NCBI GenBank assembly: GCA_963709155.1
Contig: CAVPVD010000007.1
Coordinates: 2,728,001-2,792,000, forward strand
DNA: 64,000 bases
Direction of reading: 5' to 3'
Origin: Bog-159 sp963709155
GTDB lineage: Bacteria; Acidobacteriota; Terriglobia; Bryobacterales; Bryobacteraceae
The notes beneath the pieces are model-generated. The model was not told the DNA's origin, searched no databases, and saw nothing but the letters and a program-made list of their open reading frames with translations. This document shows, in pieces, positions 1-7,202 of this stretch. Numbering within the stretch: the stretch's first letter is position 1; every line of letters starts with the position of its first letter. A program made the translations under genes and the position numbers.

Positions 1-1293
1 TCCGCCGCCGATGCCGTCGCGAACTGGCCCCAGTTCCGCGGCATCTCCGCCAGCGGCTTGGGCACCGGTGCGCCGCCGGTCGAGTGGAACGTCGATTCCG
101 GCAAAAACATCCTCTGGAAAACCGCCATACCCGGCCTGGGACACTCCAGTCCGGTGGTATGGGGCGACCGCATCTTCGTCACCAGCGCCGTCCCCGCCAG
201 CGGCGAATCCAAACTGAAAGTCGGCCTCTACGGCAGCATCGCGCCGGTCAGGGACGAGCCTGCCCAGAGTTTCAATGTCTATTGCCTGGATCGCAAATCC
301 GGAAAGATCCTATGGGAGCGGGTAGCGGCCAGCGGTATCCCCAAGATCATGCGTCACCCCAAATCCACGCATGCCAACCCCACGCCCGCTACCGACGGCA
401 AGCATCTGGTGGTGTTCTTCGGCTCGGAGGGCCTGTTCACTTACAATCTGAACGGCAAGCTGCTCTGGAAGAAAGATTTCGGTATCCTCGACTCGGGCTT
501 CTACATGGTGCCCACCGCCCAGTGGGGATTCGCCAGTTCCCCGGTGATCCACGACAACATGGTCATCGTGCAGGCCGACGTGCAGAAAGATTCCTTCGTT
601 GCCGCCTTCAATATCAAAAACGGTAAGGAACTGTGGCGCACGCCGCGCCACGATGTGCCTACATTCGGCACGCCCGCCGTGGCGCCCTACACCGGAAGCG
701 GAGCCGGCGGTTGGCAGGTGGTGGTAAACGGCTTCAGGCACATCGCCGGATACGATCTGAAAACCGGCAAGGAACTCTGGAGCCTGAAGGGCGCCGGCGA
801 CATTCCGGTGCCCACGCCGGTGTTCGCGGACGGCCTGGTGGTGGTCACCAGTTCCCACGGCCAGGGGCGGCCTATCTTCGCCATACACGCCGACGCAGCC
901 GGCAACATCACGGATAGCAAGTCCGCCATTGCCTGGACCGAGCCGCGTGGCGGCAATTACATGCAGACTCCGCTGCTCGACAACGGCTTGGGTTATTTCT
1001 GCTACGATTCGGGTGTACTGACCGTTTATAAGATGACCACCGGCGAGCGCCAATATCAGCAGCGTCTGGGCGGCGGCAGATCCGCCTTCACGAGTTCGCC
1101 CGTGGCCGCCGGCGACCACCTCTATTTCACCGATGAGGAGGGCCACAGCTACGTCCTGGCACTCGGCGCGAAGTACAAATTACTGGCGGAAAACGAAATC
1201 GGCGAGACCGTGATGGCTACGCCGGCGATTTCGGATGGCGTGCTCTACCTGCGCGGCGCCAAGCACTTGTTCGCCATCGGCGATAAGCCGTAA
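1..1293 (+). CDS. PQQ-type beta-propeller repeat protein (5' end outside window)
   Basis: The reading frame is open from base 1, so the gene begins before the window. The visible 430 residues start with an NWPQFRG motif, typical of the mature N-terminus of PQQ-like WD40 proteins in Acidobacteria and Planctomycetes. Repeats of the form GKxLW recur along the chain (GKILW, GKLLW, GKELW twice), as expected for blades of an eight-bladed quinoprotein-type propeller. No cytochrome c motif or catalytic quinoprotein segment is seen, so it is probably a non-enzymatic or uncharacterised extracytoplasmic propeller. The stop codon TAA is part of the Shine-Dalgarno of the next gene (taaggag), so the two are likely cotranscribed. 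Family assignment is firm; function is unknown. Confidence 0.8.
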   Translation, partial: SAADAVANWPQFRGISASGLGTGAPPVEWNVDSGKNILWKTAIPGLGHSSPVVWGDRIFVTSAVPASGESKLKVGLYGSIAPVRDEPAQSFNVYCLDRKSGKILWERVAASGIPKIMRHPKSTHANPTPATDGKHLVVFFGSEGLFTYNLNGKLLWKKDFGILDSGFYMVPTAQWGFASSPVIHDNMVIVQADVQKDSFVAAFNIKNGKELWRTPRHDVPTFGTPAVAPYTGSGAGGWQVVVNGFRHIAGYDLKTGKELWSLKGAGDIPVPTPVFADGLVVVTSSHGQGRPIFAIHADAAGNITDSKSAIAWTEPRGGNYMQTPLLDNGLGYFCYDSGVLTVYKMTTGERQYQQRLGGGRSAFTSSPVAAGDHLYFTDEEGHSYVLALGAKYKLLAENEIGETVMATPAISDGVLYLRGAKHLFAIGDKP

Positions 1294-1304
1294 GGAGTGG
1301 TTTT

Positions 1305-1667
1305 ATGATCACGGGAGCTCACATTCTTCTGTATAGCAGCGATCCGGAGGCCGACCGCGCGTTCTTCCGCGACGTCCTGGAGTTTCCGTCGGTGGATGCC
1401 GGCCATGGTTGGCTGATCTTCAAGCTGCCCCCGGCCGAGGCCGCTCTGCACCCGGTGGACGGGGCATCCGGAGCCGGGTTACTGGGCGCGGAACTCTACC
1501 TGATGTGCGACGATCTGCAGGCCCTGATTCAGTCTCTGGCCGCGCGAAACGTCATCTGCAAGGCGATTGACAGGGCGCCCTGGGGAATCAAGACCACGAT
1601 CACCCTGCCCAGCGGCGGTGAGCTCGGGCTATATCAACCCACGCACCCAACCGCGATTGGAATTTGA
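1305..1667 (+). CDS. VOC (glyoxalase/bleomycin-resistance) family protein
   Basis: A 120-residue protein with the paired beta-alpha-beta-beta-beta modules of the vicinal oxygen chelate fold. It starts with an HILLYSSD strand carrying a possible metal His, and ends with a GGELGLYQP strand carrying a possible metal Glu. Length fits a single-domain VOC monomer that dimerises. Shine-Dalgarno aggag at 1293-1297 lies 7 bases before the ATG and overlaps the stop of the upstream propeller gene, which argues for cotranscription. The substrate cannot be told from sequence; such proteins include glyoxalases, dioxygenases and thiol transferases. Confidence 0.75.
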   Translation: MITGAHILLYSSDPEADRAFFRDVLEFPSVDAGHGWLIFKLPPAEAALHPVDGASGAGLLGAELYLMCDDLQALIQSLAARNVICKAIDRAPWGIKTTITLPSGGELGLYQPTHPTAIGI

Positions 1668-1670
1668 TGC

Positions 1671-1716
1671 CCGTGGCGCACGCTTCAGCGTGCCGGCGGG
1701 ACTTTTAAGTCCCGCT
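1671..1716 (+). repeat. Palindromic repeat type A, copy A1
   Basis: A 46-bp unit made of two adjacent palindromes: acgcttcagcgt, then gcgggacttttaagtcccgc. The same unit recurs at 17315, 19301 and 32154, with reverse-strand copies at 20553 and 22593. It lies just after the VOC gene, in the gap before the convergent MocR gene, and could act as a bidirectional terminator or be a REP-like mobile sequence. Confidence 0.85.
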
Positions 1717-1750
1717 CACGGCCGACTGAATAAGAAGTCCGCCGCAGCAT

Positions 1751-1852
1751 GCTGAAGCGTGTCAGGATGGCCCTGCGGGCCACCAAATGTGAATGAAAAC
1801 CCGCCCTCGTGTATTTTCAATAACTTCGGGCATGTTTATAACGGTGCGCCAC
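1751..1852 (+). repeat. 102-bp long repeat, copy 1 (inverted partner at 17225-17325)
   Basis: The reverse complement of 17225-17325 matches this segment over its whole length with one substitution and one single-base insertion that I could find. One edge overlaps the ctgaagcg part of a type A palindrome. It encodes no credible protein. The near-identity of two non-coding copies 15 kb apart implies recent copying or selection at the DNA or RNA level. Confidence 0.9.
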
Positions 1853-1885
1853 GGGCTGCGGCCAGTTCCTCACGAGATAAGTTTG

Positions 1886-1972
1886 GTGGGGCGGGCGTCT
1901 ACGCCCGCAAAGGGTCTCCAGACCCGATCTTTGGCGAGCGTAAGCTCGCCCTGGCGAGACTTTTAAGTCCTG
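1886..1972 (+). repeat. Palindromic repeat type B, copy B1
   Basis: A string of hairpins: gcgggcgt-ct-acgcccgc, gggtct-cc-agaccc, ggcgagc-gtaa-gctcgcc, then a gacttttaagtc palindrome shared with type A. A second copy is at 9907-10014. This copy ends 25 bases before the stop codon of the convergent MocR-type gene. Confidence 0.85.
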
Positions 1973-1997
1973 CGTTGCGCGGCGCGAGCCGCGCCCT

Positions 1998-3443
1998 CTA
2001 ACGCCTTTCCAGCGCGGCGGCTAAGGCCGTGACCCCGCGCCGGATCTGGCTCTCGTCGAACGCCCCGAATCCCAGCACCAGGCCCTGCACGCTGGTGGGA
2101 CGGAGCGCAAAGCGGTCGATCCCCATGGTCTCGATCTTGTGCAGCGTGGCGGCCTCCTCCGCTTCCCGCGAGGTCATGCCGTTGCGCAGAAATCCGGCGG
2201 TGTAAAGGCCCGCCTGGACGGGCGAGATATCGAGCAAACCATCCAGGTATTTCCGCCCGGCCTCCTGCAGGGCAACCAGCCGGGCGGCATACATCTCGCG
2301 CATTCGCCGGATGTGGCGTCCCAGGTGCCCTTCCACGATGAAGTCGCATAGGATCGCCTGGTCGAGGCCGGCCGCATGCTGATCGGTTCCGAAGCGGAAA
2401 GCCAGTAGCGGATCGATCAGGGCCGGCGGCGCCACGATGTAGCCCGACCGCACCGCCGGAAATAACAACTTATTAAAGCTGCCTACCAGGATCACGCTGC
2501 CGGTCTCGTCGAGGCCCTGCAGCGCCGGCGCGGGGCGTCCCGCGAAGCGATACTCGCTGTCATAGTCGTCTTCGATCAGAAACGCCCCGGCTTCCCGCGC
2601 CCAGGCGAGCAGGGTCAGTCGCCGTTCCAATGGCATGGTCATGCCTAGCGGGAATTGATGAGCCGGGGTCAGATAAGCGCCCTTTGCGGCACGGCATGCG
2701 CGCCGGCCCTCTGTCACGCTGAGACCCTGCTCGTCCAGCGGAACCGGAACGATGCGCGCGCCGGCATTGCGGAAGGCTGTGGTCGCGCCGAAGTATCCCG
2801 GATCCTCCATCCACACGGCGTCGCCGGGTTTGATCAGCAGGCGCGCCAGCAGGTCCAAGGCCTGCTGCACGCCGGAGACGATCACGATTCGATCCGCCGA
2901 GCAGTTGACACCCCGTGCCGATCCCAGGTAAGCGGCCAACGCCTCCCGCAAGGGTCCATACCCCCGCGTGTCCCGCCCCGCGAGCACTGCAGCCGAGACG
3001 CGCCGGAGCCGCCGGCTGGCGATGCGCGCCCAAATATCCATGGGAAACTCGGCGATAGCGGGTTCATGGCAGCGGAAGGGCCGCGCCGTATGGAAGAGGG
3101 TCAACCCGGTCAGGGGCGCGGGCAGCCGCCGCGCCACGGCCGGCGCTTTCCGGGCGCGTGCGCCGGCCTGATGCTCGGGCAATCGCTCATCCACAAATGT
3201 TCCGGCGCCCACCAGGCCCCGCAAGTAGCCTTCCGCCTGCAATTGCTCGAAAGCGGTTACCGCGGTGCCGCGCGAGACGCCATACTGGCGCGCGAAATCG
3301 CGCGTGGCGGGCAGCCGCGTGCCCGGACGCAGCCGGCCGTCCAGGATGGCATCGCGCAGTTCTTCGTGCAGCCAGCGCGTCAGCGGGACGTGCGCCGGCC
3401 GTTCGTTCAAGGTAAGATCCAGTGAACTGACGGCTTTAGGCAT
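1998..3443 (-). CDS. MocR/PdxR-type transcription regulator (GntR wHTH + aminotransferase-like domain)
   Basis: 481 residues. An N-terminal GntR winged helix (about residues 18-85, with LPATRDFARQYGVSRGTAVTAFEQL) is followed by a fold-type I PLP aminotransferase-like domain (about 110-475). The PLP lysine is visible in the SFNKLLFPAVRSGY segment and the cofactor Asp/Tyr region in DDYDSEYR. MocR regulators bind PLP-linked ligands and control vitamin B6, GABA or taurine genes. No obvious target gene is divergent here; the next gene upstream on the same strand is a GDPD. The 5' region contains ggaccaat and ttggtac elements at about 3462-3512 that resemble the TTGG-type half-sites of MocR operators. 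The specific ligand is unknown. Confidence 0.88.
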   Translation of the reverse strand: MPKAVSSLDLTLNERPAHVPLTRWLHEELRDAILDGRLRPGTRLPATRDFARQYGVSRGTAVTAFEQLQAEGYLRGLVGAGTFVDERLPEHQAGARARKAPAVARRLPAPLTGLTLFHTARPFRCHEPAIAEFPMDIWARIASRRLRRVSAAVLAGRDTRGYGPLREALAAYLGSARGVNCSADRIVIVSGVQQALDLLARLLIKPGDAVWMEDPGYFGATTAFRNAGARIVPVPLDEQGLSVTEGRRACRAAKGAYLTPAHQFPLGMTMPLERRLTLLAWAREAGAFLIEDDYDSEYRFAGRPAPALQGLDETGSVILVGSFNKLLFPAVRSGYIVAPPALIDPLLAFRFGTDQHAAGLDQAILCDFIVEGHLGRHIRRMREMYAARLVALQEAGRKYLDGLLDISPVQAGLYTAGFLRNGMTSREAEEAATLHKIETMGIDRFALRPTSVQGLVLGFGAFDESQIRRGVTALAAALERR

Positions 3444-3518
3444 GCGGCTGGGGAACCATGCTCCATTGGTCCAGGATTTTTGCGGAATATGGCTCTACCC
3501 AATGTACCAAGTAAGATT

Positions 3519-3535
3519 GTATATTACGAATATAC
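3519..3535. promoter_or_regulatory. Perfect AT-rich palindrome upstream of the MocR gene
   Basis: gtatatt-acg-aatatac is a perfect 7+7 inverted repeat in otherwise GC-rich DNA, 76 bases upstream of the MocR-type start codon. It contains a TATACT hexamer on the plus strand (3531-3536). It looks like an operator for a dimeric regulator, or a promoter core. Which direction it serves is unresolved. Confidence 0.45.
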
Positions 3536-3559
3536 TTCAGGGAGAACAGACCGATTGGG

Positions 3560-3654
3560 GGGGAACGGTGAGGGACCTTCTGCCGCTCGGGTGGGACTCC
3601 ATGGGCGCTGCCTGACGCCCTCCGCCATCTGCGGCAACCTAAGAACCGTTCCCC
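3560..3654. ncRNA. Candidate structured RNA between MocR and GDPD genes
   Basis: A perfect 10-bp closing helix (ggggaacggt 3560-3569 with accgttcccc 3645-3654) encloses a second helix tgccgc/gcggca (3581-3586 with 3631-3636) and an apical gggcg/cgccc hairpin (3603-3607 with 3616-3620). No ORF of credible composition covers it. The long-rod shape recalls a small 6S-like RNA, but it is short (95 nt) and I see no decisive conserved motif. An untranslated leader of the MocR gene on the minus strand is an alternative. Confidence 0.35.
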
Positions 3655-3671
3655 AAGGGGTGCCCTTCCGG

Positions 3672-4430
3672 TTAATGTGTTCGTAAATACTCGACCAGTT
3701 CGGCGGGTCGGTCTGTCTGAATGCCCGCGGCGCCCCGGTCAATGGCATCCTGCCAGGCGGCAGGGTTGTCCGCGGCCCCGAGCCGGTCCACATAGATAGC
3801 CGCACCGGCATGTTTGGCCAGCATAATGGCATCGTCCTTGAAATCGCCCGCGTCGAAGGCCACCACGCGCGGCGACAGGTCCGCCAGCAGTCTTTCGAGC
3901 GTCGCGGCGCTATAGGCTTCGGGCATGATCTTCAAAGCCGGCTTCAGCGCCTGTACTTTTTTCAGGAAACCGGCGCCGCCGTAAATCACCACCCGATCCA
4001 GCATATCCGTCCTGGCCAGGGCGCTAACCAGTTCCGCGGGCGCAATATCCTTCGAATCTACGTAGACGCCGATTTTGCCGTGCGCCAGCGCGAGCGCCTC
4101 ATCGAAGGAAGGGACCTTTGTCCCCGCAAATTGCGGGCTGAACCTGGAGCCGGCGTCCAGCGCGCGAATCTGGTCGAAGGTCATTTCGCGCACCAGCCCG
4201 GCGACGTTCGTAGTGCGGTCCACTTTGCCATCGTGCATCAGCACCAGGCGTCCGTCGGAAGTGGTGCGCACGTCCAGTTCGACGAAATCCGCACCCGCAT
4301 CGATAGCAGCCTGGATAGCCGGCAGCGTATTCTCGGGATGCGCGCGATGTTCGCCCCGATGCGCAATGACCGCAATATGCGCGGCGGCGCACGGCAACGC
4401 AGTCAACATCAACAGCATCGCGAACTTCAT
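3672..4430 (-). CDS. Secreted glycerophosphodiester phosphodiesterase
   Basis: 252 residues from the chosen ATG. The start is placed at 4430 because it opens directly with a signal peptide (MKFAMLLMLTALPCAAA). The longer frame would run into the divergent gene's coding region. Catalytic GDPD motifs are complete: HRGEHRAHPENT near the mature N-terminus, ELDV (Glu, Asp) and the second His in LVLMHDG. The enzyme hydrolyses glycerophosphodiesters to glycerol-3-phosphate and an alcohol, outside the cytoplasm. Its start lies only 17 bases from that of the divergent POTRA protein, so each promoter must lie inside the other gene or the true starts are further downstream. Confidence 0.85.
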   Translation of the reverse strand: MKFAMLLMLTALPCAAAHIAVIAHRGEHRAHPENTLPAIQAAIDAGADFVELDVRTTSDGRLVLMHDGKVDRTTNVAGLVREMTFDQIRALDAGSRFSPQFAGTKVPSFDEALALAHGKIGVYVDSKDIAPAELVSALARTDMLDRVVIYGGAGFLKKVQALKPALKIMPEAYSAATLERLLADLSPRVVAFDAGDFKDDAIMLAKHAGAAIYVDRLGAADNPAAWQDAIDRGAAGIQTDRPAELVEYLRTH

Positions 4431-4447
4431 GCTTGAGATAGTATCAG

Positions 4448-5698
4448 ATGATGCGCTTCCTGAAAGTGGCTGCGGCGCTATGGCTGGCGCCGGCATTGTT
4501 CGCCCAGCACCCCATCATGCAGATCCAGGTTGCGGGTGCCCAGCGCCTCCCCGCGGCCGCCGTGATCGCGGCTTCCGGCTTGCGCGTGGGCCAGACCGTG
4601 AATCACGCGCAACTCGACGCCGCCGCGCAGAAACTAGCCGATACGGGGCTCTTCTCGAGCGTCAGCTACGCGTACGATCCCAAAACCGCCGGCGGCGTCA
4701 CCGGCTACGCGCTTACCCTTCAGGTTTCCGAAATTGCGTCGCGCTCGACACTTGAGCTGGATATCCCCGGCGTCAACGCGGAACAACTGTGGCAACAACT
4801 CAAATCCGCCGACGGGTTGCTGGACCCGCAGATGCCGAATAACGAACGCGCTTCGGCGTATTATAAACGCGCCATTGAAGCCGCGCTCCGGAAATTGAAT
4901 CATCCCGAAGAGATCGTGATGAAGACCGAAGCCGATCTGCATAGCGGCCGGATGGTTGTGGTCTGCCGTCCCGCTGCCGGCATGGCCCGCATCGCCGCGA
5001 TTCGCTTCGAGGGAAATGCGGCCGTCGCCGACGCCACGCTGCAGGCCGCCATGGCGAAAGTCGCGATCGGCCAGGAATACTCCGAGCGCGATTTCCGCCG
5101 CTTGCTGGATTACAACGTCCGTCCCATTTACGACGAATTGGGTCGCTTGACGCTCGCTTTTCCGCGTGTGTATACCGCCGGCGCGGGCGAAGCCAAAGTA
5201 ACCGTAGTGGCTGGCATCGATGAAGGCCCCGTCTGGCTGCTGGGCAAGGTCGTGCTCACCGGCGATCGTCTTCCGCTTGCCGATATGCACGAGGCCGCAC
5301 GCTTCGCCCACGGAGCACCCGCCAACTGGAGACAGTTCATGATTACCGTGCACGACATGGAGCAGGTCCTACGCCGGGATGGCTATATCACAGTGGGCTC
5401 CAAACCGGAGCGCACGTTTCAGGCTGCCACCCAGACCGTGGACGTGCACGTGGAAGTCACGAAGGGTCCGCAGTTTCAATTCGGCGAGTTGCACATCGAA
5501 GGACTGGATCCCGGCACCGTGCAGCGTCTGGCAGGCGAATGGAAGCTCGCCGGCGGCGCGCCCATGAACCAGCCTTATATCGATGAATTCGTGCACGCGG
5601 CGTTGCCTATCTTGAGAGGTAAGATCAGAAGCTCCGCCTCGGAGCTGCACATTCGCCCCGGCACGCACGTAGTTGACGTAACGCTCAAATTCCGCTGA
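4448..5698 (+). CDS. Secreted POTRA-repeat protein without a beta-barrel
   Basis: 416 residues with a signal peptide ending at FAQ (about residue 19). At least three POTRA-like units can be traced: about 22-100 (QVAGAQRLPAAAV...GLRVGQ), 170-250 (IAAIRFEGNAAV..., ending FPRVY) and 255-340 (LGKVVLTGD...). A fourth (FGELHIEGLDP...) runs to the C-terminus. BamA/TamA proteins continue with a roughly 400-residue 16-stranded barrel; this one stops right after the last POTRA unit. It may be a periplasmic partner in outer-membrane protein assembly. The family assignment rests on POTRA strand patterns only. A cluster of hairpins (5717-5803) follows the gene. Confidence 0.7.
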   Translation: MMRFLKVAAALWLAPALFAQHPIMQIQVAGAQRLPAAAVIAASGLRVGQTVNHAQLDAAAQKLADTGLFSSVSYAYDPKTAGGVTGYALTLQVSEIASRSTLELDIPGVNAEQLWQQLKSADGLLDPQMPNNERASAYYKRAIEAALRKLNHPEEIVMKTEADLHSGRMVVVCRPAAGMARIAAIRFEGNAAVADATLQAAMAKVAIGQEYSERDFRRLLDYNVRPIYDELGRLTLAFPRVYTAGAGEAKVTVVAGIDEGPVWLLGKVVLTGDRLPLADMHEAARFAHGAPANWRQFMITVHDMEQVLRRDGYITVGSKPERTFQAATQTVDVHVEVTKGPQFQFGELHIEGLDPGTVQRLAGEWKLAGGAPMNQPYIDEFVHAALPILRGKIRSSASELHIRPGTHVVDVTLKFR

Positions 5699-5716
5699 GC
5701 CATGGCGCTTCGCCTT

Positions 5717-5803
5717 GTGGGGCGGGCAATCATGCCCGCAGCCGCCTTTTCAGGCGGCTAAGCCGGCTCGAAAGCCGGCTGCGGCCAGGATTGGCCGCCC
5801 CAC
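5717..5803. repeat. Palindromic repeat type C: four-way junction-like element
   Basis: The ends are perfect inverted repeats (gtggggcgg 5717-5725 with ccgccccac 5795-5803). They enclose three perfect or near-perfect hairpins: gcgggca/tgcccgc, agccgcc/ggcggct and agccggct/agccggct. As RNA or extruded DNA this would make a closing helix with three arms. It lies between two convergent genes, as several type A and B elements do. Confidence 0.8.
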
Positions 5804-5864
5804 ATCTGATTTTTCATCATGTCCGGAGCAGCCTGGGTCTCAAGTCCCGCGGACTGGCTCCAGC

Positions 5865-7079
5865 CTAAGCGGTCTTGTGGCCGTTCGCGAGCTCGATGGC
5901 CTTCTTCAACAGCGGATCTTCCTGCTGCTTATGCTCGGGCTGATCCGGAGTCTCGGGCAGCGGCTCGCCGTTCTCGTCGAGTTCCACCTGGGCCTCGGGT
6001 TCCGACATCACCGTCTCCGGCGTGACGCCCACATCCTGGATGGCTTTGCCGCTGGGAGAATAGTATTTCGCTACCGAGAGAATGATCGCGCCGCCGTCAT
6101 CCATGGTGACCGCCTTGCGAAGGGAAGCGTCGCCGTAGGTTCGCTCGCCCACCACTTCTCCGCGTTTGTCGTCCATCAGGGCGCCCGCCGCGATTTCGGC
6201 GGCATCCGCTGTGCCCCGATTGGTGATGACCACCACAGGCAGTTTGGTGATGTCCTTCGAAGCATCCGCCTCAAAGTCCTGCCGCGGCACTTTCTGGCCT
6301 TGCAAATAGGTGACCTCGCCTTTTTCCAGGAAAAGCCTCGCCAGCGCGATACCATCTTCCGGTTCGCCGACCGCGCAATTGCGCAAATCCAGGATCAGCT
6401 TCTGGGCGCCCTGTTTCTGCAAGGACTCTACCTCGGCCGCCACTTCCTTCACTTTGCCCGGCCCCAGCGTGCCCGGTTGGATATAGCCGATGTTGTCAGC
6501 CAGCATTTTTCCGGTGACCGCGGGAAGGACGATATTGGCGCGCGTCAGCTTGATTTTTTGCGGCTCCGGCCGGCGCACCCTCACCACGGTCAGATCGATG
6601 CTGGATCCGGGCTCGCCTTCGAGTAGCAGGCTGGCGTAGGCCAGCGGCATATCGCGCGTAGCTACACCGTTGATGGTCTCCAACATGTCGTTGGTGGCCA
6701 GCCCAGCCTTGGCGGCGGGCGATCCGGGAATCACGCCCACGATCCCGACGAAGCCGAACTTCTTGGCCAGCACCAGGCCCACCCCGGCCTTATGCGCATC
6801 CTTGTTCTTCAGGTAGTCCTTGTATTGATCGGCGTTCAGATAACTGGCGAATGGATCGACGGATTCCAGCAGCCCATTCAAAGCGCCCAGGGTGACGCTC
6901 TTCATATCCGGCTCTTCCACGTATTCGCTCTTGATACGGTGCAGCACTTCCGTATACACGCCAAGTTGCGGATAGGGCCGGTCGGTGGATGCGCCTCTGC
7001 CCAGCACGGTGCCTAGCACCAGCACGAGCATGACGCATGTAGAGGTGGTTACCACCAGGTACTTGATACGGCTGTTCAT
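5865..7079 (-). CDS. S41 (C-terminal processing) peptidase homologue lacking the Ser/Lys dyad
   Basis: 404 residues: an N-terminal membrane anchor (about 8-28), a PDZ domain (about 95-175, GSPAAKAGL loop) and an S41 domain (about 185-345). In Tsp/CtpA proteins the nucleophile lies in an ASASEI-type segment and the Lys 25 residues later in TFGKG. Here the matching segments read TADAAEI and TYGDA, giving Asp292 and Asp317 at exactly that 25-residue spacing. Both codons were re-read from the DNA (GAT and GAC). The rest of the fold looks intact, so this is predicted to be a non-proteolytic member that binds C-terminal tails or acts as a scaffold. The C-terminal 60 residues are acidic and Pro/Glu-rich. 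Confidence 0.85.
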   Translation of the reverse strand: MNSRIKYLVVTTSTCVMLVLVLGTVLGRGASTDRPYPQLGVYTEVLHRIKSEYVEEPDMKSVTLGALNGLLESVDPFASYLNADQYKDYLKNKDAHKAGVGLVLAKKFGFVGIVGVIPGSPAAKAGLATNDMLETINGVATRDMPLAYASLLLEGEPGSSIDLTVVRVRRPEPQKIKLTRANIVLPAVTGKMLADNIGYIQPGTLGPGKVKEVAAEVESLQKQGAQKLILDLRNCAVGEPEDGIALARLFLEKGEVTYLQGQKVPRQDFEADASKDITKLPVVVITNRGTADAAEIAAGALMDDKRGEVVGERTYGDASLRKAVTMDDGGAIILSVAKYYSPSGKAIQDVGVTPETVMSEPEAQVELDENGEPLPETPDQPEHKQQEDPLLKKAIELANGHKTA

Positions 7080-7202
7080 ATAAGTGTCTAATCTACTTCA
7101 AAGATGAAGGGAACCCGAACCCATTATAGCAAGCGCGATACAGCACGTCGCTGGCCCGAAAACAACTCGAAAACAGGGCTACCCTGAGCGATTAGACGCC
7201 CT

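Noticed and set aside
1759..2001. 80-codon frame across the repeats
   Set aside because: It translates the long repeat and type B palindromes; the second copy of the long repeat is not in a comparable frame context.
5715..6626. Long plus-strand open frame of 303 codons
   Set aside because: It lies antisense to the S41 gene and has low-complexity His/Arg/Phe-rich composition typical of shadow frames in GC-rich DNA.
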